64,000 bases of DNA, taken from the NCBI RefSeq assembly GCF_000717345.1, contig NZ_JNZA01000039.1, forward strand, positions 3,726 through 67,725, given 5' to 3'. Shown here piece by piece: positions 54,142 through 62,493 of the stretch. The position numbers and the translations under genes were made by a program. Numbering within the stretch: the stretch's first letter is position 1; each line of letters starts with the position of its first letter. Below the pieces are notes generated by a model. That model was not told the DNA's origin and did no database searches. It saw nothing but the letters and a program-made list of their open reading frames with translations. This stretch comes from Streptomyces lydicus (lineage in GTDB: Bacteria; Actinomycetota; Actinomycetes; Streptomycetales; Streptomycetaceae).

Positions 54142-54794
54142 TCCGGCGGACCGGCGACGGACCACTGCTCGACGGCGGTCCAGCCGGTGGCCGCGGCGTG
54201 CCGCAGCAGGGCGGGGGTACCGACCCGGGCCCAGGGGAACGGCTCGCCCGGTGTGCGGGAGCCGCCGGGGCAGCCGCGTTCGACCCGCACCTGGACGCGT
54301 TCGTCGAGGTCCGCCGGGGTGGTCTCCACGAGGAGCAGACCGGACCGGCCGACGAGTTCGGCGCTCCGGGCGAGGAGGGCGCGCGGGTCGCCGCCGATGC
54401 CGATGTTGCCGTCGAGGAGCAGGGCGGTGCCCCACCTCCCCTCGTCCGGCAGGGGGTCGAAGACCGAGCGGTGCAGTGCGGTGCCGCCGGTCGCGGCGGT
54501 GCGGGCCACCGCGGCCGGGCTGACGTCGATGCCGAGCGCCCGCCGGCCCCGCGCGGCGAGCGCGGCGACCAGCCGTCCGGGGCCGCAGCCGATGTCGAGG
54601 ACGGCGCCCTCGCAGCGGCGCAGCGCGGAGCGGTCGGCGGCGTCCGGCCCGGCACACCAGCGCTCGACCTCCAGCGGCAGCAGCCAGCCGTCGCTGCGGC
54701 GCAGGAAGAGCGGACCGCGTCCGCTGCGGAGCGCCTCGGCGTACGGGTCGGCGCCCCAGGAGGCGGTGGCCGTGGCCGGCGCGACGGCGCTCAT
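53952..54794 (-). CDS. Class I SAM-dependent methyltransferase
   Basis: 280 residues. The SAM site is clear: AVLDIGCGPGRLVAALAARG (motif I), RALGIDVSPAAVART (motif II), ALLLDGNIGIGGDPRALLA and SGLLLVETTPADLDERV. After RCFVALRRR the last 45 residues are Arg/Ser/Ala-rich and are encoded opposite the neighbouring membrane-protein gene, so the tail may be unstructured. ATG at 54794 overlaps the stop of the DUF2064 gene by 4 bases. It is the last gene of the epimerase-GT2/DUF2064/methyltransferase unit and probably modifies the product of that pathway. Confidence 0.85.
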   Translation of the reverse strand: MSAVAPATATASWGADPYAEALRSGRGPLFLRRSDGWLLPLEVERWCAGPDAADRSALRRCEGAVLDIGCGPGRLVAALAARGRRALGIDVSPAAVARTAATGGTALHRSVFDPLPDEGRWGTALLLDGNIGIGGDPRALLARSAELVGRSGLLLVETTPADLDERVQVRVERGCPGGSRTPGEPFPWARVGTPALLRHAAATGWTAVEQWSVAGPPDQSPGGAERCFVALRRRRTAPVPARRAAAVRHSSHTAESANSAAVSSSQRGRNTPAGRPVAAS

Positions 54795-55465
54795 CGGCGG
54801 GCGCCCGGCCGCAGCCGGGCCAGGGTGGCGGCGAACCGGCCGTCGGGCGCGGCGGCCGCGACCCGCTCGGCGTCGTCCGCGGTGTCCACGTCGCACAGCG
54901 GCGGCAGGTCCCGCACCCGGAGCCCGGCGGCGGTCAGCCGGGCGCGCTGGGCGGCGCCGGTGCGGTCGGTGGACATGGGGACGCCCCGCAGCAGCCGGGG
55001 GTCGGGGACGGCCAGGCCGAGCGCCCAGAATCCGCCGTCCTCGGCCGCCCCGAACCAGGCGTCGCAGCCGTCCCAGGCGCCGCGGCGCAGGGCGGGGGCG
55101 AGGAGGTCCGGGGTGACCTGCGGGGTGTCCATACCGATCAGCAGGGTCGGGCCGGCGCTGCCGGCGAAGGCCGCGGCGAGCCGCTCGTCGAGGCCGCCGG
55201 CGCACTGCGGCCGGACGTCGAAGCCGGCCGGCAGCCACCGCCCGGGCCGGCCGTCGAGCACCACCACGCGCCGCAGGGCGGGCATGGCGCGAACGGCCCG
55301 CAAGGTGTCGTGCAGCGCGGCCTCGGCCAACTCGGCGGCCTCCTCGGGGGTGTAGGGCGGGGTGAGGCGGGTCTTGACCCGGCCCGGCACCGGTTCCTTG
55401 GCGATGACCAGGACCGTCGTCGGTCCGGTGACGGCCCGCGCGCGGTGCTCCGCGGCCCCGGTCAT
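54791..55465 (-). CDS. DUF2064/TIGR04282-type glycosyltransferase-like protein
   Basis: 224 residues. The nucleotidyl/glycosyl fold is shown by VLVIAKEPVPGRVKTRLTPP with EEAAELAEAALHDTL, GPTLLIGMDTPQVTPDLLAP and AEDGGFWALGLAVPDPRLL, followed by LCDVDTADDAERV. This matches the DUF2064 family, annotated for arsenosugar-type biosynthesis in some organisms. Nothing else in the neighbourhood points to arsenic, so I would not take that label literally. ATG at 55465 overlaps the upstream stop by 4 bases and its own stop overlaps the methyltransferase start by 4 bases. Confidence 0.85.
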   Translation of the reverse strand: MTGAAEHRARAVTGPTTVLVIAKEPVPGRVKTRLTPPYTPEEAAELAEAALHDTLRAVRAMPALRRVVVLDGRPGRWLPAGFDVRPQCAGGLDERLAAAFAGSAGPTLLIGMDTPQVTPDLLAPALRRGAWDGCDAWFGAAEDGGFWALGLAVPDPRLLRGVPMSTDRTGAAQRARLTAAGLRVRDLPPLCDVDTADDAERVAAAAPDGRFAATLARLRPGARR

Positions 55466-57240
55466 CGGGTCGTCGTCCGCTGCGTACGGGGCGGGAGCGG
55501 CGGCTGGTTGAGCACGTCGCGCATGTCGCGGACCGCCTGCCAGGTGCCGCGCCAGGTGCCGGTGACCTTCGAACGGCCGGTGCGCGGGCGGTAGGGCACC
55601 TCGCGCTCCTCGATGCGCCAGCCGGCGTCGGCGGCCCGTACGACCATCTGGAGGGGGTAGCCGCTGCGCCGGTCGGTGAGGCCGAGGTCGAGCAGCGCGG
55701 TGCGCCGGGCGGCGCGCAGCGGCCCGAGGTCGCCCAGCCGCAGCCCGGTGCGCCGGCGCAGCATCCGGGTCAGTGCGAGGTTGCCGGCCCGGGCGTGCGG
55801 CGGCCAGGCGCCGCGGCCCTCGGGGCGGCGACGGCCCAGCACCAGGTCGCTCTCGCCGGCGCCCACCGCGCCGGCGAAGGGCACGAGCAGCGCGGGGTCG
55901 AGCGAGGCGTCGCAGTCGCAGAAGCAGACGATGTCCGCCTCGGCGGCCAGCAGTCCGGCGTGGCAGGCGGCGCCGAAGCCGCGGCGGGGTTCGTGGACGA
56001 CGGTGGCGCCGAGGTCGCGGGCGAGTTCGGCGGAGCCGTCGGTGGAACCGTTGTCGACGACGATCGCCCGCCACCCGCGGGGGATGCGCCCCAGGACCCA
56101 GGGCAGTGCGCCGGCCTCGTCCAGACAGGGCAGCACGACGTCCACCGGGGCGGGGCGGGCGGCGGCGGTCAGGCGGGCGGCGGGACGGGCCGGCGCCCGC
56201 ATCTCCTCCCGCGCGAACTCCGCCATCCCCTCGGCGAAGCCGGTCTCCGCCCGCCAGCCGAGGTCCTCGGCGATCCGCCGCGACGACGCGGTGATGTGCC
56301 GTACGTCGCCCAGCCGGTACTCCCCGGTCACCACCGGCGCCGGCCCGCCGTACGCGTCCGCCAGGGCGCGGGCCATCTCCCCGACGGTGTGCGGCTGCCC
56401 GCTGCCGGTGTTGTACGCGGTCAGGGTGCCCGCCGTCCGGTCCGGCAGCGCCTCCAGGGCCACCGCGTTGGCCGCCGCGATGTCGCGTACGTGGATGAAG
56501 TCCCGCCGCTGCCCGCCGTCCTCATAGACCGTCGGCGCCTCGCCGCGGGCCAGCGCCGAGCGGAAGAAGGAGGCGACGCCGGCGTACGGGGTGTCGCGCG
56601 GCATCCCGGGCCCGTAGACGTTGTGGTAGCGCAGCGAGACGGCCCGGCCGCCGGTCGCCCGCGCCCAGGAGGCGGCCAGGTGTTCCTGGGCGAGCTTGGT
56701 CGCCGCGTACACGTTGCGCGGGTCGCCGGGCGCGTCCTCGTCCACCAGGCCCGGCCGCAACGGCGCGCCGCAGAGCGGGCAGCGTGGCTCGAACCGGCCG
56801 GCGTCGAGGTCGGCGACGGTCCGCGGGCCGGGCCGCACCGCGCCGTGCTCGGGACAGGTGTAGCGGCCCTCCCCGTAGACCACCATCGATCCGGCGAGCA
56901 CCAGCCGGCGGACGTCCGCGGCGGCCATGGCGGCCAGCAGGACGGCCGTGCCCAGGTCGTTGCAGCCGACGTATTCAGGCGCGTCCGCGAAGTCCTTGCC
57001 CAGGCCCACCATCGCCGCCTGGTGGCAGACCGCGTCGACACCGGCCAGTGCCGCGTCGACGGCCGCCCGGTCCCGCAGGTCCGCGACGATCCGCTGCTCG
57101 CCCGGGTGCGGCGGCGGGGGCTCGGGGTGGGCCGAGGGCAGCAGGGCGTCGAACACGACGGGTTCGTGGCCGCGGGCGAGGAGCGCCTCGACGACCCGCG
57201 AACCGATGAATCCGGCGCCGCCGGTGACCAGTACTCGCAT
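55462..57240 (-). CDS. Fusion of NAD-dependent sugar epimerase (with zinc-ribbon insert) and GT2 glycosyltransferase
   Basis: 592 residues. Residues 1-335 are an extended SDR: VLVTGGAGFIGSRVVEALLA, VCHQAAMVGLGKDF, RNVYAATKLAQEHLA (YxxxK) and RDFIHVRDIAAANAVALEAL. An insert carries CPEH and CPLC about 40 residues apart, a likely zinc site as in some rhamnose-4-epimerase-like enzymes. Residues about 355-590 are a GT2: VDVVLPCLDEAGALPWVL, VVDNGSTDGSAELARDLGAT, FCDCDASLDP (DxD-like) and RSGYPLQMVVRAADAGWRIE. So one chain may form a nucleotide sugar and transfer a sugar. ATG at 57240 is preferred; a GTG three codons upstream is possible. It leads a tightly coupled three-gene unit. Confidence 0.87.
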   Translation of the reverse strand: MRVLVTGGAGFIGSRVVEALLARGHEPVVFDALLPSAHPEPPPPHPGEQRIVADLRDRAAVDAALAGVDAVCHQAAMVGLGKDFADAPEYVGCNDLGTAVLLAAMAAADVRRLVLAGSMVVYGEGRYTCPEHGAVRPGPRTVADLDAGRFEPRCPLCGAPLRPGLVDEDAPGDPRNVYAATKLAQEHLAASWARATGGRAVSLRYHNVYGPGMPRDTPYAGVASFFRSALARGEAPTVYEDGGQRRDFIHVRDIAAANAVALEALPDRTAGTLTAYNTGSGQPHTVGEMARALADAYGGPAPVVTGEYRLGDVRHITASSRRIAEDLGWRAETGFAEGMAEFAREEMRAPARPAARLTAAARPAPVDVVLPCLDEAGALPWVLGRIPRGWRAIVVDNGSTDGSAELARDLGATVVHEPRRGFGAACHAGLLAAEADIVCFCDCDASLDPALLVPFAGAVGAGESDLVLGRRRPEGRGAWPPHARAGNLALTRMLRRRTGLRLGDLGPLRAARRTALLDLGLTDRRSGYPLQMVVRAADAGWRIEEREVPYRPRTGRSKVTGTWRGTWQAVRDMRDVLNQPPLPPRTQRTTTR

Positions 57241-57385
57241 GCGGGTCACGCTAAGCGGGCGGACGCGTTCCGGCGCGCGTCACGGCCGTCGCGTCATGGC
57301 TCCGTAAGATCCGGCGGCTCTGTGACCGCTCGATCACCGTGGCCACTGCGATTCGGTAACAGGCCCCCGCGAGGTATTTCGATAC

Positions 57386-57403
57386 GGCATATGTTGCATA
57401 TGC
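57386..57403. promoter_or_regulatory. Paired CATATG half-sites upstream of the small PP2C gene
   Basis: GGCATATG, two bases, then GCATATGC: two CATATG cores ten bases apart. It shares the core with three other intergenic sites in the window and lies about 106 bases upstream of the TTG at 57509. Confidence 0.4.
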
Positions 57404-57508
57404 TCAGCTCGGGGGCCTGGGGGCCGTTTCCGGACACTCCGACGGCCGACTGCCCCCAAGGAACGCCCTGTCCCCCAACGCCTCATCAAGACACCGTCGG
57501 AGAACACC

Positions 57509-58579
57509 TTGGCCGTGGAGAACGGGGAGCACTGCACCGGCTCCCGTGTGCTGTCCGTGCTCCCCTACACGGTCATGGCCGTGGTCAGCGCCGTCGACCT
57601 CACCGCGGGCCCCGAAGTCGGCTTCCTGCCGCTGGTCTCGCTGGGACCCGCCTTCGCCGGCCTGGTCGGCGGCTGGCGGCGGACCGCGCTGGTCGGGCTG
57701 ACCGCGTTCATCCTCTGCGTCGGTCTGGGCGTCTACAACGGGTTGTTCGAGGACCGGCGCGGGCTGACCGCGCTGCTGTCGGTGGCCGGCGTGACCGCGG
57801 CCGGCGTGGTCGCCGCGGTGATGCGGCAGCGCCGCGAGGCGGAGCTGGCCAGCGTCCGCTCGATCGCCGAGGTCGCCCAGCGCGTGCTGCTGCGGCCGGT
57901 CCCGCGCAGCGCCGGACCACTGCGGATCGCGGTCTCGTACACCTCGGCGGTGGCCGAGGCCCGGATAGGCGGCGATCTGTACGAGGTGGTGACCTCGCCC
58001 GCCGGCGTGCGGATCATCGTCGGCGACGTCCAGGGCAAGGGCCTGGAGGCGGTGGAGAGCGCGGCGGTGGTGCTGGGCGCCTTCCGGGAGGCCGCGCACG
58101 ACGAGCCCGATCTGTCCGCCGTCGGCGAGCGCGTCGAACGGGCCCTGAACCGCCATCTGTCCGGCGAGCGCTTCGTCACGGCGGTGCTCGCCGAGATCGG
58201 CGACGGCCCGGACGCCACGCTCCTCAACTACGGCCATCCGGCCCCGCTGGTCGTCCGGCCCGACGGCACCGTCGCCTTCGCCGCGCCCCCCGACCGCGCC
58301 CTGCCGCTGGGCCTGACCCTCCACGACTCCGGGGCCCCGCTCCCCCACGAGGTGCCGTTCAGCCCCGGCGACCAGCTGCTGTTCTACACCGACGGGGTCT
58401 CCGAGGCCCGCGACGCGGCAGGCCGCTTCTACCCCCTCGACGAGCGCGCCGCCCACCTCAAGGACCCCGACCCGGAGACCGCGCTGCGGTCGGTCCGGGA
58501 GGATCTGGTCGAGCACGCGGAGGGCCCGCTGCACGACGACGCGGCGATGCTGCTGGTCCGCTACCGCGAGCGCCGCTGA
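57509..58579 (+). CDS. Membrane-anchored PP2C (SpoIIE-type) phosphatase
   Basis: 356 residues. Three or more membrane segments occupy the first 110 residues (VLPYTVMAVVSAVDLTAG, PLVSLGPAFAGLVGGW, ALVGLTAFILCVGLGV, LLSVAGVTAAGVVAAVM). The PP2C domain follows (about 140-356): RIGGDLYEVVTSPAGVRIIV, GDVQGKGLEAVES, LLNYGHPAPLVV, LFYTDGVSEARDA and HDDAAMLLVRY. The metal-binding aspartates are present. It resembles the SpoIIE/RsbU phosphatases but has no HATPase or PAS domain. The start is TTG 57509 with GGAGA five bases upstream. It probably dephosphorylates an anti-anti-sigma factor. Confidence 0.9.
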   Translation: MAVENGEHCTGSRVLSVLPYTVMAVVSAVDLTAGPEVGFLPLVSLGPAFAGLVGGWRRTALVGLTAFILCVGLGVYNGLFEDRRGLTALLSVAGVTAAGVVAAVMRQRREAELASVRSIAEVAQRVLLRPVPRSAGPLRIAVSYTSAVAEARIGGDLYEVVTSPAGVRIIVGDVQGKGLEAVESAAVVLGAFREAAHDEPDLSAVGERVERALNRHLSGERFVTAVLAEIGDGPDATLLNYGHPAPLVVRPDGTVAFAAPPDRALPLGLTLHDSGAPLPHEVPFSPGDQLLFYTDGVSEARDAAGRFYPLDERAAHLKDPDPETALRSVREDLVEHAEGPLHDDAAMLLVRYRERR

Positions 58580-58586
58580 GCATGTT

Positions 58587-59774
58587 TCACCTCAGGGCCA
58601 CCCCGGTGTAGTTCTCCGCGAGTTCCGCGGCGGCGTGCGGGGAGCCGGCGATCCGGTCGAGCTGCGCGCGCTGGAGCCGGGTGTCGAACGGCGTCTGCCC
58701 GGGCGCGGTGTGCAGCATCGTCGTCATGGCGTACGAGAAGTGCTCGGCCCGCCAGACCCGGCGCAGACAGGTGTCGGAGTAGGCGTCGAGCAGCTCGGAC
58801 CCGCCGGTCCGGTGCAGCCGGTCCAGGGCCCGGGCGAGGACGGTGACGTCGGCGACGGCGAGGTTGAGGCCCTTGGCGCCGGTCGGCGGCACGATGTGCG
58901 CCGCGTCGCCCGCCAGCAGGACCCGCCCGTAGCGCATCGGCTCGGTGACCGAACTCCGCATGGGCAGGACCGACTTCGCGGTGATCGGGCCGCGCCGCAG
59001 CTTCCACGGCGCGTCGACGGCGGTGCGGGCCTCCAGTTCGTCCCAGATCCGCTCGTCGGGCCAGTCGGCCGGATCGGTGCCGTTGGGGACCTGGAGGTAG
59101 AGCCGGCTGACGGCCGGGGTGCGCATGCTGAGCAGGGCGAAGCCGCGGTCGGAGTGCGCGTAGACCAGCTCGTCGGAGGACGGCGGGACGTCGGCGAGCA
59201 CACCGAGCCAGGAGTAGGGGTAGCCGCGCTCGTAGGTGCGGCGTTCGCTCTGCGGCACGGCCTGCCGGGTCACGCCGTGGTAGCCGTCGCAGCCGATGAC
59301 GTAGTCGCAGCTGAGGGTGTGTGCGGTGCCGTCGTGCAGGTAGCGGATGAGCGGGCGGTCGGTGTGCGCGCCCTCGACGGCGGTGGCCCGCGCGCCGAAC
59401 AGCAGCGGCGGCCCGTCGGTGAGGTGCAGGGCGATCAGGTCCTTCACCACCTCGGTCTGGGCGTAGACCATGACCCGGCGGCCGCCGGTCAGCGCCGGGA
59501 AGTCGAGGCGGTGCGCGCGCCGGTCGAAGCGCAGCTCGATGCCGTCGTGGGGCAGGCCCTCGCGGTCCATCCGCTCCCCCGCCCCGCTGGCGCGCAGGAC
59601 GTCCACGGTGGCCTGTTCGAGGATGCCGGCGCGCTGCCGCCGCTCGACGTAGTCGCGGTCGCGGCTCTCCAGGACGACGCAGTCGATCCCGGAGCGGTGC
59701 AGCAGGCGGGCGAGCAGCAGGCCGGCGGGTCCGGCGCCGATGATGCCGACGGTGGTGCGGCGGGGTCGGGTCAC
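58587..59774 (-). CDS. pobA: 4-hydroxybenzoate 3-monooxygenase
   Basis: 395 residues, normal family length. FAD motifs: VGIIGAGPAGLLLARLLHRS, CDGYHG and LLAGDAAHIVPPTGAKGLNL. Substrate residues known from the Pseudomonas enzyme are conserved: VYAHSDRGFALLSMR holds the equivalents of Tyr201, Ser212 and Arg214, and SRLYLQV that of Tyr222. It hydroxylates 4-hydroxybenzoate to protocatechuate with NAD(P)H and oxygen, feeding the pca genes upstream. ATG at 59774 overlaps the pcaL stop by 4 bases, so it is the coupled last gene of the operon. Confidence 0.95.
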   Translation of the reverse strand: MTRPRRTTVGIIGAGPAGLLLARLLHRSGIDCVVLESRDRDYVERRQRAGILEQATVDVLRASGAGERMDREGLPHDGIELRFDRRAHRLDFPALTGGRRVMVYAQTEVVKDLIALHLTDGPPLLFGARATAVEGAHTDRPLIRYLHDGTAHTLSCDYVIGCDGYHGVTRQAVPQSERRTYERGYPYSWLGVLADVPPSSDELVYAHSDRGFALLSMRTPAVSRLYLQVPNGTDPADWPDERIWDELEARTAVDAPWKLRRGPITAKSVLPMRSSVTEPMRYGRVLLAGDAAHIVPPTGAKGLNLAVADVTVLARALDRLHRTGGSELLDAYSDTCLRRVWRAEHFSYAMTTMLHTAPGQTPFDTRLQRAQLDRIAGSPHAAAELAENYTGVALR

Positions 59775-61036
59775 TGCGGTGTTCCTTCCACGGGGTGCGG
59801 GGGCGGGCCGTCCGGGCCCCGGAGGTGTTCGGTGACGATGCGGTCGGCGAGGGCGAAGGCGGTGTTGGCGGCGGGCACGCCGCAGTACACGGCTGTCTGC
59901 AGGAGGACCTCCTGGATCTCCTGCGGGGTGAGGCCGTTGCGCAGCGCGGCCCGCAGGTGCATCGCCAGTTCGTCGTGGTGGCCCCGGGCCACCAGCGCGG
60001 TGAGGGTGACGCAGCTGCGGGTCCGCCGTGACAGGCCGGGGCGGGTCCAGATCTCGCCCCAGGCGTAGCGGGTGAGGAAGTCCTGGAAGACCTCGGTCAG
60101 GGCGCTGGTCCGCGCCTGCGCCCGGTCGACGTGCGCGTCTCCGAGGACGGCGCGGCGGACGGCCGTGCCGGCGGCGCGCCGGGCGCGGTCATCCGTGTCG
60201 GGGAGGTGCGGGGCGCCGGGTGGCGGTGGCGGGGCCGCTGACGATCCGTCGGACGGGTGGGCCGCCAGATGGCCGAGCAGCGCGGCCAGGACGGCCGCCG
60301 GGCGTTCCACGCTCGCCAGGTGTGCGGCGCCGGCGAGTTCGACGAGGCTCGCGTCCGGGATGCCGTCGGCGAGTTCGCGGGCGTGCGCGGGCGGGGTGGC
60401 CGGGTCGGCGCGGCCGGCGACGACGAGGGTGGGGGCGGTGATCCGGGCCAGCCCGTCCCGCAGGTCGAAGCCGGCGAGGGCGTCACAGCAGGCCGCGTAG
60501 CCGGTGGGCGCGACGGTACGGCGCAGCGTGTCGACCAGCGTCACGGCCTGCGGGGAGCCGGCGAAGGCGGGGGTGAACCAGCGGCCGGCGGTGCCGCCGG
60601 CGACCGGGCCCAGGCCCTTGTCGCGGACGAGGGCGGCGCGGTCGTGCCAGCCCGCCGGCTCGCCGAAGCGGGCGGAGGAGCAGATCAGGGTGAGCGAGGT
60701 GATCCGCTCGGGGTGGTGCGCGGCGAGCCAGGCGCCGACCGCGCCGCCGAGCGAGATACCGGCATAACCGAAGCGGTCGATGCCGAGGGCGTCGGCGAGC
60801 TCGAGAACGCGGCGCGCGAGGGCGGGGACGGTGGTCGTCTCCGCGGCCGGGGTGCCGCCATGACCCGGCAGGTCCCAGCGCACCACGCGGAACCGCTCGG
60901 CCAGTGCCGGGAGTTGGGGATCCCAGACGGCGCCCGTGGTGCCGAGGGAGGGGCCCAGGAGCAGGGGCGGGGCGGTGTCCGGGCCGTCGACGGTGTGGTG
61001 CGGCGGCGCGCCGGAGGCGGCGGGCGGGCGGGTCAT
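59771..61036 (-). CDS. pcaL: Fused 3-oxoadipate enol-lactonase / 4-carboxymuconolactone decarboxylase
   Basis: 421 residues. Residues 1-265 are an alpha/beta hydrolase (PcaD) with LGPSLGTTGAVWDPQ, the elbow GYAGISLGGAVGAWLAAH, PTLVVAGRADPATPP and GAAHLASVERP for the catalytic set. Residues about 290-410 are carboxymuconolactone decarboxylase (PcaC): RRAVLGDAHVDRA, RYAWGEIWTRPGLSRRTRSC and ALRNGLTPQEIQEVLLQTAV. This fusion, called PcaL, is usual in actinobacteria. It decarboxylates 4-carboxymuconolactone and hydrolyses the enol-lactone to 3-oxoadipate. ATG at 61036 overlaps the pcaB stop by 4 bases. Confidence 0.95.
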   Translation of the reverse strand: MTRPPAASGAPPHHTVDGPDTAPPLLLGPSLGTTGAVWDPQLPALAERFRVVRWDLPGHGGTPAAETTTVPALARRVLELADALGIDRFGYAGISLGGAVGAWLAAHHPERITSLTLICSSARFGEPAGWHDRAALVRDKGLGPVAGGTAGRWFTPAFAGSPQAVTLVDTLRRTVAPTGYAACCDALAGFDLRDGLARITAPTLVVAGRADPATPPAHARELADGIPDASLVELAGAAHLASVERPAAVLAALLGHLAAHPSDGSSAAPPPPPGAPHLPDTDDRARRAAGTAVRRAVLGDAHVDRAQARTSALTEVFQDFLTRYAWGEIWTRPGLSRRTRSCVTLTALVARGHHDELAMHLRAALRNGLTPQEIQEVLLQTAVYCGVPAANTAFALADRIVTEHLRGPDGPPPHPVEGTPQ

Positions 61037-62493
61037 ACGGGCTCCTGAGGGTCGTGCGGGGTGCGGGCCAGCGCGCGGTCCACGAGCGCGCCGGCGGACC
61101 CCGTGTACGTGGTGGGGTCGAGGAGTTGGCGGAGGCGGGCCTCGGGGAGGGCGGCGGCCCGGCCTTCGTCCAGCTCCGCGCGCAGCGCGTCGTGGAGTGC
61201 CACGCCGTCCTGCGCGGTCCGCCGGGCCGCCGCGTCCACGAGGCGGCGGGCCTCGCCGCGGCCGGTCAGCGCGGTGAGGGCCGCGACGAGGCGTTCGGTG
61301 ACGACCAGTCCGCCGGTCGCGTCGAGGTTGTGCCGCATCCGCCGCGGGTGGACCCGCAGGTCCGCGGTCAGTTCGGCGGCGTCCCGGGCGGCGCCGCCGA
61401 CCAGCCGCAGGGCGTCCCGCAGCGGCTGCCATTCGGCGTGCCAGGCACCGGCCGGTCGCTCGTCCTCGGCGGCGAGGGAGCCGTACAGCACGGCGGCCAG
61501 GGCCGGGACCTGACGGGCCGCGGCCGCGATGAGCGTGCCGCGCACCGGGTTGGCCTTGTGCGGCATGGCGGAGGAACCCCCGCCGCTGCCCTCGGACAGC
61601 TCGCCGGTGTCCGTACGGGCGAGGCTCAGGACGTCGGCCGCGAGCTTGCCGAGGGCGCCCGCGGTGAAGGCCAGCGCACCGGCGAGGTCGGCGACGGGGG
61701 TGCGCAAGGTGTGCCAGGGCAGGGCCGGTTCGGCGAGTCCGGTCTCGGCGGCGTAGGCGGCGAGGAGGCGCGGGCCGAGGCCCGGCGCCGCGGGGGCGGC
61801 CTCCGCCCCGGCCTCCGCGTAGGCGTGGAAGGCCGCGAGGGTGCCCGCCGCGCCGCCCAGTTGGGCGGGCAGTGCGGCCCGTACGGCCGCGAGCCGTGCG
61901 TGGGCGTCGAGCACCAGGCTGCGCCAGCCGGCCGCCTTGAGGCCGAAGGTGGTCGGCACCGCGTGCTGGGTCAGGGTGCGGCCGGCCATGGGGGTGTCGC
62001 GGTGCCGTTCGGCCGTGCGGCGCAGCGCGTCGGCGGTCCGGGCGAGATCCGGCAGCACGAGGTCCAGGGCACGGGCGCACACCAGCATGGTGGCGGTGTC
62101 GAGGATGTCCTGGCTGGTGGCGCCCCGGTGGACGTGGGCCGCGGCGCCGGGATCGTGCTCGGCGACCGCGGCGGTCAGGTCGGCGACGAGCGGGACGACG
62201 GGGTTCCCGGCCGCGCGGGCGCGCAGGGCGAGGCCGTGCGGGTCGGGGCGGGTTCGCGCGGCGGCCGCGGTGACGGCGGCGCCCGCCGCGGCCGGGGCGA
62301 GGCCCACCGCGGCCTGGGCCCGGGTCAGTGCGGCCTCGGCATCGAGCAGCGCGCGCAGGTACCCGGCGTCACCGGTGGCGCCGGCCACCGCCGAGCCGGC
62401 CCGGGCGGGGGCGAGCAGCCCCACGTCGGCCTCGGCGCAAGGAGGTGCGGGCGGCGGGGTGTCGTCGGCGCCGGGGCGGTCAGCGGAAGGCAA
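61033..62493 (-). CDS. pcaB: 3-carboxy-cis,cis-muconate cycloisomerase
   Basis: 486 residues of the fumarase/aspartase superfamily. Signature GSGGGSSAMPHKANPVRG carries the catalytic serine loop; other conserved parts are HRGATSQDILDTATMLVCAR and RTLTQHAVPTTFGLKAAGW. It converts 3-carboxymuconate to 4-carboxymuconolactone. ATG at 62493 overlaps the end of pcaG by 14 bases, the deepest overlap in this operon; the first 25 residues are Pro/Ala-rich and could be absent if a later start is used. Confidence 0.95.
   Translation of the reverse strand: MPSADRPGADDTPPPAPPCAEADVGLLAPARAGSAVAGATGDAGYLRALLDAEAALTRAQAAVGLAPAAAGAAVTAAAARTRPDPHGLALRARAAGNPVVPLVADLTAAVAEHDPGAAAHVHRGATSQDILDTATMLVCARALDLVLPDLARTADALRRTAERHRDTPMAGRTLTQHAVPTTFGLKAAGWRSLVLDAHARLAAVRAALPAQLGGAAGTLAAFHAYAEAGAEAAPAAPGLGPRLLAAYAAETGLAEPALPWHTLRTPVADLAGALAFTAGALGKLAADVLSLARTDTGELSEGSGGGSSAMPHKANPVRGTLIAAAARQVPALAAVLYGSLAAEDERPAGAWHAEWQPLRDALRLVGGAARDAAELTADLRVHPRRMRHNLDATGGLVVTERLVAALTALTGRGEARRLVDAAARRTAQDGVALHDALRAELDEGRAAALPEARLRQLLDPTTYTGSAGALVDRALARTPHDPQEPV

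Noticed and set aside
54791..55465. Reading the DUF2064 gene as evidence for arsenosugar biosynthesis
   Set aside because: The family name comes from a different context. No ArsM-like methyltransferase, arsenic reductase or arsenic regulator is recognisable nearby.
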